The notes beneath the pieces were generated by a model that saw only the letters and a list, made by a program, of their open reading frames with translations, was not told the DNA's origin and searched no databases. Positions 17,601 to 26,487 of a stretch of DNA of 64,000 nt are shown here, piece after piece. Source of the stretch: Thalassotalea euphylliae (GTDB lineage Bacteria > Pseudomonadota > Gammaproteobacteria > Enterobacterales > Alteromonadaceae); the NCBI RefSeq assembly GCF_003390375.1, contig NZ_QUOT01000001.1, positions 2,852,001 to 2,916,000 of the forward strand, given 5' to 3'. Each line of letters opens with the position of its first letter. Position 1 is the first letter of the stretch. Position numbers and translations under genes: made by a program.

Positions 17601-18323
17601 ACTGTGGTAGTTGATGAAACTTCAATGCTTAATCAATGGCGTTTAGGGCGATTTTTAGTGCTTATCAATGAATTTAGTGCTTCGCCAGTTATTGAATTGC
17701 TCGCCGGCAAAGGTATTAGCCGCGGTATTTTTAGTATTAAAGGTGAACTAAGCGATCAGGATGAAACGAACATGCCAAAAGGCACTCATCAAAACGAAGG
17801 TGAAGCGCCACAGCATGTCAGCGCTTGGCAAGTTAATACGGTGCCTGCGGTATTTGAACTGAAAGCATGGATACAAAGGCTGTCACCTTGGTTGGTGTCG
17901 CGCAAAGTAGGAGCAAGTCAACAGCTATCCTTTTCAGCATTAGCTTCTACTAGCCAATTTAATGACCTATTACCTGCTGCTTTTGATATTGATGTCTATG
18001 CTAAAAATCAAGGTTCGGCTGAGCTTGCAGCCTTTATGTTGGATGATTATGTTAATGAACTCATAGGCCACGCTCGTATGCTGACTGAGCAATTGAAATA
18101 TGCCGATGAGCAAGCGATATTGGGGACGTTGAAAGAGGTTGGTGTGATTGCCAACATAATGTCCGCTCAAGGGCTAAGCCAGTTATCCTTGCAATTCGAA
18201 CATACGTTAAAAAATAACGCGATTGCTTCTGCAAGTGGCATTATCAGTGTTAATACCAAGCGCTTGCTCGAACAAATGAAGCAAGAGATCTTGCTGATAA
18301 AACAAAATGCAGAGGCGATATAG
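14667..18323 (+). CDS. Large membrane protein resembling a degenerate hybrid histidine kinase
   Basis: 1,218 residues. A transmembrane segment (about 24-46), a helical periplasmic region and a second transmembrane segment (about 302-324) are laid out as in hybrid sensor kinases. What follows has kinase-like order but no catalytic signatures. The DHp-like region has no HExxxP. The ATPase-like region (about 640-790) has FCHLML where the N box should be and no DxGxG. Two receiver-like domains read DAVVVG (about 860) and FLVLIN (about 1005), placing Gly and Asn at the Asp position. The HPt-like end reads GTLKEVG, placing Gly at the His. A His/Pro-rich linker lies near 570-595. The start may instead be ATG 14685. 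Function unknown. Confidence 0.7.
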   Translation: MIGLINMTEIAYKKPITAKKLNSLWLIALFFLLLSIGLISAWFAIVQHSSDQLRDQHLPNVYQTNDQLIISNQLLVAFNSLNRHSPSPQIVEQHQTWLTVAEPAMKSLVKSGQKFPKLSALVNYEKATLIRLSDSAKRNIKLTQLAIERTDVALTMLASQTPQPNMALNSALLLLKASLQDTVEQPFPATQSSIKAQVEQLSQWLFLQTENQTSSSDELLTNAVKLVVGIFTTEHALFGKWQGQQRLYSLFQQQIDAAIVELNRYQAQLSKQAALTMKNINASNSVTAAVAGYSVSIPLKPELAVWLMAAALLFFVIASLLLYRLHRRHHARLDQLVSFTTTVLADNDGTYLQRAIEESKHNAVTERQQEVAKAITARLNNTYSAQFVESLTTAQQKQWRQLAQCTATWQWSFESGLISLSEHIDSAALFASEIIPERSLSKFALRRLVGQQNFHALASSVRKIESQEANEQNQLNSIENVLLTFGEELFVDVAICKENGKWSGTCTDCSLVYREINQLKAQISVQNESLEQQRSSTLQGSHSDYQVLSKMLIQGLLQSQNSMLSETHGHPLSSHLPPHQTSHQLPHLPSYDKAINRALKRLNELQIMAQLATEQRVRVPQDINISQLNAAINGNLARENAARKNTVVICQSANVWHKVHLDTGLYSRLIEGFCHLMLAGLHKQELLITLSVADQAKGQQTWQLSFSLLDFAGNSTEHANFDQSPIAELMEDLDSQNSHDTAYCQKLLRALHGRLVAINQGQMQSATPDHTKSSSNTTKADKPALELVLSFPVAIIENATKHQVDTSLSHTQVLVLTSSFAQGERITQYLTSAKAECRLVDNIDTLKAQCSESAIKQKAIDAVVVGGDFAVHHHVIQNSLALLPDKRRPTLTMIHKQQDDLAKIGLFSLADAWLTRDSLVHAISKGLKQKQSSNQLVTSTTLSQHQFIHTSVELLLAVKQVDQHHALLSLLHWLGFQVTVVVDETSMLNQWRLGRFLVLINEFSASPVIELLAGKGISRGIFSIKGELSDQDETNMPKGTHQNEGEAPQHVSAWQVNTVPAVFELKAWIQRLSPWLVSRKVGASQQLSFSALASTSQFNDLLPAAFDIDVYAKNQGSAELAAFMLDDYVNELIGHARMLTEQLKYADEQAILGTLKEVGVIANIMSAQGLSQLSLQFEHTLKNNAIASASGIISVNTKRLLEQMKQEILLIKQNAEAI

Positions 18324-18606
18324 TAAGTTGTCTATGCTTACCAAGCCTACGAACAAAATCAGTGAAAAAGCCGGCGACGAAACTATTGATAAAGTTGGCG
18401 AGGTACCTAACGTGAACAATGGCGAAATAGCTAGCCCCTGTGTGCGCAATTGTTGTTTGAATCAGGTCGATTATTGCTTGGGGTGTAAGCGCCAACTTGA
18501 TGAAATCGTCAGTTGGCGTTCGTATAGCGACGCGCAACGCCAGGCGATTATGGCGCAATTAGCGACGCGCGATATAAGTGATTCGCATAGCGCCGATCCT
18601 GCTTAG
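18307..18606 (+). CDS. DUF1289 small cysteine-rich protein
   Basis: A 99-residue protein with the DUF1289 signature SPCVRNCCLN, then CLGCKRQLDEIVSW. The cysteine pattern CxxxC...CxxC suggests metal or Fe-S binding; the biochemical role of the family is not known to me. The start could be ATG 18307, overlapping the preceding gene by 17 bp, or ATG 18334 just after it. Either way it is probably translationally coupled to the large membrane protein. It is convergent with queG. Confidence 0.8.
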   Translation: MQRRYSKLSMLTKPTNKISEKAGDETIDKVGEVPNVNNGEIASPCVRNCCLNQVDYCLGCKRQLDEIVSWRSYSDAQRQAIMAQLATRDISDSHSADPA

Positions 18607-18655
18607 CCTGGTTAACCAACGCTAAGCCTTTGTAATACGTACTTGCCCCTGTTTG

Positions 18656-19864
18656 TTATGCGTCTCTGGGCAAGCCTTTTTCGATAGAGCGAATTAAGCG
18701 TTGATTTAAGCGTTGAGTTTTTTTGTCACGCTTAGTGATGCTTGAATTAATAGTCACTAGTTCAACAGCAATTGCTTTCGCCTTACTTAGCTGCTCAGCA
18801 AGTGCCCAGTCAATATGTTCAATAACCATAACCGATAGTGCAGTATCACTAGTCAAATCGGCTTGCTGCTTTTTCGCCGCAAGTACTTCAACGATTTGTT
18901 CCTCATAAGGTGCATTTCCAAGTGCTACCGCTATATTGCGCAACCAACTTTGGTAACCTATCCGCCTGATTGGGCTACCTTCCGTGCGCGCTAAAAATTC
19001 GTTCTCTTGCCAAGTGAATAGGCTTACTAATTCACTGGCATCGAGTTGCTGGCGAGGATGAAAATCGGCCTCCTGCGTAATCGAGCCGAATTTATTCCAT
19101 GGACAAATTAATTGGCAGTCGTCGCAGCCATATATACGATTTCCTAAGGCTTTGCGGAATTCGAGCGGAATAGCGCCTTGGTTTTCAATGGTTAAGTACG
19201 AAATACAGCGCTTGGCATCGACAACATATGGGGCGACTATCGCGTTTGTTGGGCATATTTTTATGCAAGCGACACAACTGCCACATTGATTTTGGGTAGT
19301 ACTGTCGACAGGCAATGGCAAATTCACTAGTAGCTCACCTAAGAAAAACCAAGAGCCAGCTTGTTGGTTGATTAACAAGCTGTGTTTGCCAACCCAGCCA
19401 AGTCCTGCCTTTTCAGCTAGCGGCCGTTCTAACACTGGCGCAGAATCAACGAATGGGCGAAAGTTGAATTCACTGCAATAGGCTTGAATTTTTTTACCTA
19501 GCTGCTGCAAACGCTTGCGCATTAACTTGTGGTAATCACGCCCTAATGCATATCGACTTACATAACCAAGTTTTTTGTTTTTAAGCGTACGTGCAAATTT
19601 TGCATTTGGCGGCAGGTAGTTTAAACGGGCACTAATGACTCGAACTGTTCCCGGCTCAAGCTCTTGCGGGCGGGCGCGCATCATGCCATGACGTGCCATG
19701 TAATCCATCGAACCATGGTATTGATTGTCTAGCCAAGCCTGCAAGTGTGGCTCATGGGATTTGAGATCAATATCGGCAATGCCTATTTGTGCAAAACCTA
19801 ATGATTCTCCCCAAAGCTTGATTTTTTCTGCAAGATCTTGATAGTTGATAGCGGCAGTCATCAA
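18656..19864 (-). CDS. queG: Epoxyqueuosine reductase
   Basis: Cobalamin-dependent iron-sulfur enzyme that reduces epoxyqueuosine to queuosine in tRNA. The N-terminal cobalamin-binding domain has ISARLNYLPP and LGRDYHKLMRKRL. The ferredoxin-like part has the two [4Fe-4S] motifs CGSCVACIKICP and CDDCQLICPWN. The C-terminal HEAT-like part binds tRNA. The length of 402 aa is slightly longer than usual, from the Lys/Arg-rich tail. It is divergent from the nnr gene with only 13 bp between starts. Confidence 0.95.
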   Translation of the reverse strand: MMTAAINYQDLAEKIKLWGESLGFAQIGIADIDLKSHEPHLQAWLDNQYHGSMDYMARHGMMRARPQELEPGTVRVISARLNYLPPNAKFARTLKNKKLGYVSRYALGRDYHKLMRKRLQQLGKKIQAYCSEFNFRPFVDSAPVLERPLAEKAGLGWVGKHSLLINQQAGSWFFLGELLVNLPLPVDSTTQNQCGSCVACIKICPTNAIVAPYVVDAKRCISYLTIENQGAIPLEFRKALGNRIYGCDDCQLICPWNKFGSITQEADFHPRQQLDASELVSLFTWQENEFLARTEGSPIRRIGYQSWLRNIAVALGNAPYEEQIVEVLAAKKQQADLTSDTALSVMVIEHIDWALAEQLSKAKAIAVELVTINSSITKRDKKTQRLNQRLIRSIEKGLPRDA

Positions 19865-19877
19865 TGGCGAGTAAAAA

Positions 19878-21398
19878 ATGGAAGTAATAAAATTGACGGC
19901 TAGTTTACCACAGCCAGTGTACAGTGCGAATCAAGTACTCTCGAATGAAGCAGCGGCAGCTGACGCTAAGGGTATTCCGCTCTTTGAATTGATGAAGTCG
20001 GCAGGGCGAGCAGCTTTTGAGCTGCTAAGCCAACAGGCTGAACAAGCAAGCTCAGTGCTGATTGTTGCGGGCAAAGGCAACAATGGTGGTGATGGCTATG
20101 TGCTTGCCCGTCATTGTGCGGCGGCAGGTTTTATGGTGTCTTTATTAGTCCTTGCTGACGAAGAGAAGATCACCGGAGATGCCGCTAAAGCCTTGGCAAT
20201 GCTAGATCCAGACAGTGTTAACCTTAGATTTGAACCCGATTTGGCGAAAGCGAACAAGATGATCGCAGCGTTCGAAGGAGATTGGCTAGTCGATGCCATT
20301 TTTGGCATTGGGCTAAAGGGGAAACTTACTCGCGCATGGCAGCAACTGCTGACCACGATCAATGAGCACTACAGCCAAATTATTAGTCTCGATATTCCAT
20401 CAGGCCTTTGCGCGACTACAGGGCATGTCGAAAATGTGGCTGTCGCGGCCGATTATACGGTGACCTTTATTGTCTTAAAGCAAGGGTTACTGACGGGGAA
20501 AGCCGCGAATTATATTGGTGATTTATGGCTCGCAACCTTGGACGTGCAAACTGAGTTTGTGCAAACCATTGCTGCGCAGGCATTTGCTCAAGGAACATCT
20601 GGGCTGCCAGCTATTACACCAAGACGACCAACCATTCACAAAGGCAGTATTGGTTTGGTGTTGGCAATGGGCGGAAACTTAGGAATGCCTGGTGCCATAC
20701 GCATGGCCGCCGAATCATCACTTAGAACGGGTGCCTCTCTGGTAGCCGTGGCTTGTCATCAAGAAAACCAAGCGATTGTGGTTCAGGGGCGACCGGAGCT
20801 AATGCTCGCACCGAGTGAGCCTGAGCGCCTGATCTCCTCTTCTTTTGTTGAGAAAGCGAAAGTTATTTTGATAGGTCCTGGTTTAGGTCGTGATGCTTGG
20901 GCAAATCAGCTGATGCAGGCCGCTCTCAAAGCCGACAAGCCAATGGTTGTCGATGCTGATGCTTTGTTCGCGATGAAATCACTGCGCGCCTTCAGCAATA
21001 ATTGGGTGCTAACGCCTCACCCAGGCGAAGCGGCCTTTTTACTCGACTGCGATATTGCGACGATTGAAGCAGATCGCTTTGGTGCGGTAACGGCCATAGC
21101 GCAAAAATATGGTGGTATTTGCGTGTTGAAAGGCGCGGGTAGTTTAATTGGCGATGGCCAGAAAGTGATTGTAAACACCACGGGTAATGCGGGTATGGCA
21201 TCGGGTGGCATGGGCGATGTATTATCAGGCATAATAGCGGCATTGATATTACAAACAGGCTCGATGATGGACGCAACAAGGCTTGCGGTTAGCATTCACG
21301 GTCAAGCTGCAGAACTCGTTACTCAAAACATCGGTATGCGCGGCTTGCTAGCCAGCGACTTATTTGAGCCGATCAGACAATTAGTAAACCAATATTAA
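19878..21398 (+). CDS. nnr: Bifunctional NAD(P)H-hydrate epimerase / ADP-dependent dehydratase
   Basis: Repairs damaged NADHX/NADPHX. The N-terminal YjeF_N epimerase domain (about 1-225) has GKGNNGGDGYVLARH and the DAIFGIGLKG region. The C-terminal carbohydrate-kinase-like dehydratase domain (about 235-500) has HKGSIGLVLAMGG, VLTPHPGEAAFL, CVLKGAGSLI and the catalytic loop NAGMASGGMGDVLSG. Length (506 aa) is normal for the fused form. tsaE follows 4 bp downstream, the conserved order. Confidence 0.95.
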   Translation: MEVIKLTASLPQPVYSANQVLSNEAAAADAKGIPLFELMKSAGRAAFELLSQQAEQASSVLIVAGKGNNGGDGYVLARHCAAAGFMVSLLVLADEEKITGDAAKALAMLDPDSVNLRFEPDLAKANKMIAAFEGDWLVDAIFGIGLKGKLTRAWQQLLTTINEHYSQIISLDIPSGLCATTGHVENVAVAADYTVTFIVLKQGLLTGKAANYIGDLWLATLDVQTEFVQTIAAQAFAQGTSGLPAITPRRPTIHKGSIGLVLAMGGNLGMPGAIRMAAESSLRTGASLVAVACHQENQAIVVQGRPELMLAPSEPERLISSSFVEKAKVILIGPGLGRDAWANQLMQAALKADKPMVVDADALFAMKSLRAFSNNWVLTPHPGEAAFLLDCDIATIEADRFGAVTAIAQKYGGICVLKGAGSLIGDGQKVIVNTTGNAGMASGGMGDVLSGIIAALILQTGSMMDATRLAVSIHGQAAELVTQNIGMRGLLASDLFEPIRQLVNQY

Positions 21399-21402
21399 CT
21401 CT

Positions 21403-21894
21403 ATGAAAAAACAATATTTCCTTGCTGATGAAGCGGCAACGGTAGGCTTAGGTACAGCATTAGCAGAAGTCGTTAAACGCGATATCCAAAAAGGTATTAC
21501 CGTTTATTTAAACGGTGACTTGGGGGCAGGTAAAACAACGTTAACCAGAGGTTTTGTGCGTGGTATGGGCCACCAAGGGAATGTTAAAAGCCCGACTTAC
21601 ACCTTAGTTGAACCCTATGAATTATCACCTTGGCAAGTCTATCACTTTGATCTTTATCGATTAGCTGACCCTGAAGAACTTGAGTTTATGGGGATAAGAG
21701 ATTACTTTAGCGACAATAGTTGTAGTTTTATTGAGTGGCCAGAAAAAGGCCAAGGGCTGCTGGCAGGGCCAGATCTTATTATTGATTTAGCTTATCAAGA
21801 GGAACAACGTACTGTTAGCCTAACTAGTCAATCTGAGTTGGGTAATCAAGTACTCGCCACCTTAGCAGCTCATTTACAAGGTACTGACGAATAG
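21403..21894 (+). CDS. tsaE: tRNA threonylcarbamoyladenosine biosynthesis ATPase TsaE
   Basis: P-loop ATPase that works with TsaB and TsaD to install t6A at position 37 of ANN-decoding tRNAs. Walker A is GDLGAGKTTLTRGF, followed by the family signature VKSPTYTLVEPY and YHFDLYRL with SFIEWPEKG. At 163 aa it is full length. It is packed between nnr and amiB; the amiB start codon follows its stop codon directly. Confidence 0.95.
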   Translation: MKKQYFLADEAATVGLGTALAEVVKRDIQKGITVYLNGDLGAGKTTLTRGFVRGMGHQGNVKSPTYTLVEPYELSPWQVYHFDLYRLADPEELEFMGIRDYFSDNSCSFIEWPEKGQGLLAGPDLIIDLAYQEEQRTVSLTSQSELGNQVLATLAAHLQGTDE

Positions 21895-23211
21895 ATGATT
21901 GGGCAGCGCTCTAGCTGGATGTATGCATTACTGCTAACCCTTTGGTTAGTGAGCTTAAACGTTCTAGCCAGTAACAAAATTAATGGTGTTCGGGTGTGGC
22001 CTGCACCGGAAAATACCCGTGTCGTTTTTGATTTATCAAAAAAACCAGATTACAGCTATTTCAGTTTATCGAGTCCTAACCGTTTAGTTATCGACTTTAA
22101 AAATAGTGCGAATGCCGTTGAGTTAAGCAAGCTGGCCAAAAATGACAAGCGCATTTTAAAAATACGTACGAGTAAAGCCAAGCATAAAGGCGCCACTCGC
22201 GTCGTCATGGAATTAGCGCAGAGCTATCAAACTACGATTTTTCCATTAGCCCCAGCTGGCCAATACGGAAACCGCCTTGTCGTTGATTTATACGATAAAA
22301 AATCACTAGAAAAGCGCACGGTTCGTGTTGAAAGCAAGAAGAAACGCGACATTGTCATTGCCATTGTTGCTGGCCATGGTGGCGAAGATCCCGGCTCAAT
22401 TGGCCCGCGGGGAACGTATGAAAAACACGTTACGCTTAACATCTCAAAAAAGTTAGCCAAACTGATTAACAGTAAAAAAGGCTTGAGCGCTAAGCTTATT
22501 CGAACTGGCGACTACTACATTAACCATAATCGTAAAACTCAGCTAGCCCGCAAATACAAAGCTGATTTACTTATTTCTATTCACGCTGACGCCTTTACTT
22601 CACCACAGCCAAGAGGCGCATCTGTGCTGGTGCAAGATCCGCGTCGCGCAAACTCTGAATTTGCCAAGTGGATTGCTAATCGCCAGAAAGAGTCTGAGCT
22701 GCTTGGCGGTGCAGGCGATACCATTAGAAAAACCAAAGACAAAAACTTAGCGCTCACGCTTGCTGATATGAAAAAAGAGCACACCATGGCAAGCAGCTAT
22801 GACTTTGCTGAACAAGCGGTTAAAGAGCTGAAGAAAGTGACCAGAATGCATAAGAAGCGTCCTGAAGGCTTGAGCCTTGCCGTCTTAAAGTCTTCTGATA
22901 TTCCATCGGTGCTAATTGAAACGGGCTTTATCTCTAACCCTTCGGAAGAGCGCAATTTAAATAGTGACAAACACCAGCAAAAATTGGCAAAAGCCATTTT
23001 AACAGCAGTCCATAATTACTTTATGGATGCACCCCCAGCTGGCACATTATACGCGTCAACAGGCTATAAAAAGCACCGTGTTGCCAAGGGCGAATCGCTG
23101 TCGGTACTTGCGCAGCGTTATAAGGTCTCTGTTGGTCAGCTAAAATCAGCAAATAATCTTAGCAGCAATACAGTACGTATTGGGCAAACCCTAAAAATTC
23201 CTCGAGCTTAA
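21895..23211 (+). CDS. amiB: N-acetylmuramoyl-L-alanine amidase (AmiB type) with AMIN and LysM domains
   Basis: Periplasmic zinc amidase that cleaves the peptide stem from septal peptidoglycan to separate daughter cells. Order: signal peptide (to about residue 25), AMIN domain (about 30-140), amidase_3 domain with the zinc ligands in AGHGGEDPGS, TYEKHV and ISIHADAF, catalytic Glu in LIETGFISN, and a C-terminal LysM (about 393-437). Activity is normally controlled by EnvC/NlpD-type activators. The start codon abuts the tsaE stop and mutL begins 2 bp after the end, so it is in the same operon. Confidence 0.95.
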   Translation: MIGQRSSWMYALLLTLWLVSLNVLASNKINGVRVWPAPENTRVVFDLSKKPDYSYFSLSSPNRLVIDFKNSANAVELSKLAKNDKRILKIRTSKAKHKGATRVVMELAQSYQTTIFPLAPAGQYGNRLVVDLYDKKSLEKRTVRVESKKKRDIVIAIVAGHGGEDPGSIGPRGTYEKHVTLNISKKLAKLINSKKGLSAKLIRTGDYYINHNRKTQLARKYKADLLISIHADAFTSPQPRGASVLVQDPRRANSEFAKWIANRQKESELLGGAGDTIRKTKDKNLALTLADMKKEHTMASSYDFAEQAVKELKKVTRMHKKRPEGLSLAVLKSSDIPSVLIETGFISNPSEERNLNSDKHQQKLAKAILTAVHNYFMDAPPAGTLYASTGYKKHRVAKGESLSVLAQRYKVSVGQLKSANNLSSNTVRIGQTLKIPRA

Positions 23212-23213
23212 CA

Positions 23214-25166
23214 ATGGCGATTGAGATTTTACCAGCCCGCTTGGCAAACCAAATTGCCGCGGGTGAAGTGGTTGAGCGTCCGGCATCAGTAGTGAAAGAG
23301 TTAATAGAAAATAGCTTGGATGCTGGCGCGACCAAAATAGCCATCGACATCGAAAAAGGCGGGGCTAAGCTGATTCGCATTGCTGACAATGGCAAGGGTA
23401 TTGCGAAAGACGAGCTGACGTTAGCTTTAAGCCGTCATGCAACCAGTAAAATTAAAGATCTTGATGACTTGGAAGCAATCGCCAGCCTAGGCTTTCGCGG
23501 TGAAGCGCTGGCGAGTATTAGCTCAGTTGCGCGCTTAACCTTAACTTCAAAACCAGCAGAGCAGGAAAATGCGTGGCAAGCTTTCGCAACTGGCCGAGAT
23601 ATGGCAGTGACGGTGCAACCCGCCGCGCACCCTAATGGCACCACCATTGAAGTGAATGATCTATTCTTTAACACCCCTGCACGCCGTAAGTTTTTGCGGA
23701 CCGAAAAAACCGAGTTTACTCACATTGATGAAGTGTTGCGCAGAATCGCGTTGGCGCGTTTCGATGTCAGCTTCTCGCTAACCCACAATGGCAAAATAAT
23801 TCGCCAATACCGCGCAATAAAAAACTCGGCGCAGTATGCCAAACGTGTTGGGATGATTTGTGGGCAAAAGTTTATTGAACAAGCGGTTACTGTTGATTGC
23901 CAGCATGATGGATTGCACTTGTGGGGCTGGCTAGCGCATCCTGAGCAACATCGAAGTCAAAATGACTTGTGTTATAGCTATGTCAACGGGCGTATGATGC
24001 GCGATAAGCTGATTAATCATGGTATTCGCCAAGCATTTTCTGATTGGATCCCTAACGATAGCTATCCAGCATTTGTACTGTTCTTAAATTTAGATCACAA
24101 AGAGGTGGACGTGAATGTTCACCCTGCCAAACACGAAGTGCGCTTCCATCAAGGACGCTATGTCCATGATTTTATTTACACCGTTTGCCAGCAAGCTTTG
24201 CAACAAGCGCTCTCGCAGCAAGCGTCACTAGTTGGAGATGCTACCTGTATTCAGGAAGATGCGGCACAAGGCTTTGCTCCACTAGCACCTGAGCAGGGCG
24301 CAAATGCCAATGATGAGTCGCGAGACTATGTTGCGCCGCTAAGACGGGCAGAGCACGTTGGCGAAGCTTCGCCGGTGGGCTATCAGCCAGCCCACTCCTC
24401 TCCTCAGTTATCAGGAAGCTCGTACACGAGTTCATCAGGCTATCAAGCCTCTCATTCATCCAATAGCGCAGATATTCGCCAAGCTGCGCAGAGTTATCAA
24501 GCATTGATGACGCCTAAAACTGTCGAAAGCGCAGCCATTGAAAATCAAGCCGTAGAAAGCAAAGCCGCTAAAAGCGCATCGGACGCTCAGTCTGTAATAG
24601 AGCATCCACAATTGTTGCATCTAGTTGATGAGCAAGTCGCCTTGATAAATCGTAACCAACAAGCGTTGGCTGTGGTTAAGCTTGCTGATGTCGCAATGGC
24701 CGTTAACCAAGTGTTGGTCGAGCAACGTTGGCAGCAAGGGCTAACCAGCCAACCATTGCTGTTGCCAATTGTAATGAGCTTGAGTGAGCAAGCGGTTAGT
24801 TGGCTGAACAGCCATATGGCATTAATTGAACAAGCGGGTATTAGCGTGCAAATTCAGGCGGGTAAAAAGGTGCAAATTCGACAATTTCCGGCAATGCTGC
24901 GCGAACACGATGTTGCCTGTTGCATGCAAACACTAATTGAGCAAATGCTTGATTACACAAGTAGTAGCGACCCTTCAGACGCAGAGCTTAGCAATGCATT
25001 TAGACAACAATTTGCCGCTTTGATGACGCCGAAAAACTTTGATACAGCCAGTGCCAAGCAATTATGGTTGCAAGCAGAAACCGTGCTAGGTGAGCAATTA
25101 AATCAAGTGTGTGACTTGAAATCCGTCGCGGTTGACCTTACTTCTGCGATATCTCAACTACACTAG
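23214..25166 (+). CDS. mutL: DNA mismatch repair protein MutL
   Basis: GHKL ATPase linking MutS mismatch recognition to strand incision. N-terminal signatures: NSLDAGATKI, ADNGKGI, ATSKI and GFRGEALASI. A variable Ser/Gln/Ala-rich linker (about 345-470) joins the C-terminal dimerisation domain. I see no DQHAAxER-x2-E endonuclease motif, which fits organisms that use MutH. Length 650 aa is normal. miaA follows 6 bp downstream. Confidence 0.96.
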   Translation: MAIEILPARLANQIAAGEVVERPASVVKELIENSLDAGATKIAIDIEKGGAKLIRIADNGKGIAKDELTLALSRHATSKIKDLDDLEAIASLGFRGEALASISSVARLTLTSKPAEQENAWQAFATGRDMAVTVQPAAHPNGTTIEVNDLFFNTPARRKFLRTEKTEFTHIDEVLRRIALARFDVSFSLTHNGKIIRQYRAIKNSAQYAKRVGMICGQKFIEQAVTVDCQHDGLHLWGWLAHPEQHRSQNDLCYSYVNGRMMRDKLINHGIRQAFSDWIPNDSYPAFVLFLNLDHKEVDVNVHPAKHEVRFHQGRYVHDFIYTVCQQALQQALSQQASLVGDATCIQEDAAQGFAPLAPEQGANANDESRDYVAPLRRAEHVGEASPVGYQPAHSSPQLSGSSYTSSSGYQASHSSNSADIRQAAQSYQALMTPKTVESAAIENQAVESKAAKSASDAQSVIEHPQLLHLVDEQVALINRNQQALAVVKLADVAMAVNQVLVEQRWQQGLTSQPLLLPIVMSLSEQAVSWLNSHMALIEQAGISVQIQAGKKVQIRQFPAMLREHDVACCMQTLIEQMLDYTSSSDPSDAELSNAFRQQFAALMTPKNFDTASAKQLWLQAETVLGEQLNQVCDLKSVAVDLTSAISQLH

Positions 25167-25172
25167 AAAGAT

Positions 25173-26108
25173 ATGACCAACCTTGATAAACAACCTCCCG
25201 TTATTTGTTTAATGGGGCCTACGGCTTCGGGCAAAACGGCACTTGCAATGGCGCTTTATGATGCCTTACCGTGCGAGATCATTAGTGTTGACTCGGCGCT
25301 AGTTTATCAAGGAATGGATATTGGCACGGCTAAACCAACGTCGGAAGAACAAGCACAGTATCCGCATCGCTTGATTGATATTATCGATCCCAGTGAAAGC
25401 TACTCTGCCGCAGATTTTTGTCGTGATGCACTACGTGAAATCGCTGATATTCGTGCTCAGGGTAAAATTCCACTGCTTGTTGGTGGAACTATGATGTACT
25501 TTAAAAGTCTGATTGATGGCATATCGCCATTGCCAGAGGCATCGCCAGCAGTGCGCGCCGAAATTAATCAGCAAGCGCAAATTCACGGTTGGGAATATTT
25601 GCATGATGAGCTTAAGCAAGTCGATCCTGTTTCGGCTGAGCGTATTCATCCCAATGACCCGCAGCGATTAACGCGTGCATTAGAAGTATTCCGTTTGACG
25701 GGAAACACTTTGACACAATTAACGGCAATAAAAGGTGATACCCTACAAGGAGATGTTTTACAATTTGCGATAGCGCCTGCAGATCGCGCAACCTTGCATC
25801 AGCGTATTGAACTACGTTTCAATCAAATGATTGAACAAGATTTCAAGCAAGAAGTGGTTAAGCTTAAATCTCGGGGAGATTTGCACGAAGACTTACCATC
25901 AATTCGATGTGTAGGGTATCGTCAAATGTGGCAACATCTTAATGGTGAATGCGATTTCGAAGAAATGGTGTTCCGTGGCGTCTGTGCCACTAGACAGCTG
26001 GCAAAAAGACAGCTAACTTGGTTAAGGAGTTGGCCAAATTTACACCGGTTAGACATGGAAGATAGTACTAACCTACAACAAGTATTGTCGGCAGTGAGCA
26101 AACTTTAA
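25173..26108 (+). CDS. miaA: tRNA dimethylallyltransferase
   Basis: Adds a dimethylallyl group to A37 of tRNAs reading codons that begin with U. P-loop GPTASGKTALAM at residues 15-26, then SVDSALVYQGMDIGTAKP and PHRLIDIIDPSESYSA, all family signatures. The C-terminal region has CVGYRQMW and CATRQLAKRQLTWLRSW, which contacts tRNA. 311 aa, normal. Followed after 91 bp by hfq. Confidence 0.96.
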   Translation: MTNLDKQPPVICLMGPTASGKTALAMALYDALPCEIISVDSALVYQGMDIGTAKPTSEEQAQYPHRLIDIIDPSESYSAADFCRDALREIADIRAQGKIPLLVGGTMMYFKSLIDGISPLPEASPAVRAEINQQAQIHGWEYLHDELKQVDPVSAERIHPNDPQRLTRALEVFRLTGNTLTQLTAIKGDTLQGDVLQFAIAPADRATLHQRIELRFNQMIEQDFKQEVVKLKSRGDLHEDLPSIRCVGYRQMWQHLNGECDFEEMVFRGVCATRQLAKRQLTWLRSWPNLHRLDMEDSTNLQQVLSAVSKL

Positions 26109-26199
26109 TCTTTGTATTATACTAAGCTTATTACTGACTATTTGATTAATAAAAACTTTTTAGCTTAATTTATCTAACAATAACAAAAGGGGCCAAAGA

Positions 26200-26448
26200 A
26201 TGGCAAAGGGGCAATCTTTACAAGACCCATTTTTAAATGCGCTTCGTCGTGATCGCATTCCTGTAGCAATTTACTTAGTTAACGGTATTAAATTACAAGG
26301 GCAAGTTGAGTCGTTTGACCAATTTGTTATCTTACTTAAAAATACCGTGAGTCAAATGGTATACAAACACGCTATTTCCACCGTAGTTCCTGCTCGCGCA
26401 GTAAATACAGCACCTCAAGGGCAGCCTGAATTTAATCAGGACAGTTAA
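26200..26448 (+). CDS. hfq: RNA chaperone Hfq
   Basis: Hexameric Sm-like protein that pairs small RNAs with mRNAs. The Sm1 motif region (LQDPFLNALRRDRIPVAIYL) and the Sm2 motif YKHAISTVVP are near identical to the family. At 82 aa it has a short C-terminal tail of about 15 residues, compared with about 35 in E. coli Hfq. A strong AAGGGG ribosome-binding site precedes the ATG. It lies between miaA and hflX as usual. Confidence 0.97.
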   Translation: MAKGQSLQDPFLNALRRDRIPVAIYLVNGIKLQGQVESFDQFVILLKNTVSQMVYKHAISTVVPARAVNTAPQGQPEFNQDS

Positions 26449-26487
26449 TTTCCATGATTGCATTCGGTATTGTATGGAGTTGCTCAT

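Noticed and set aside
24280..24600. Possible frameshift or insertion in mutL
   Set aside because: The odd Ser/Ala/Gln-rich composition is the normal variable linker of MutL; the frame is continuous.
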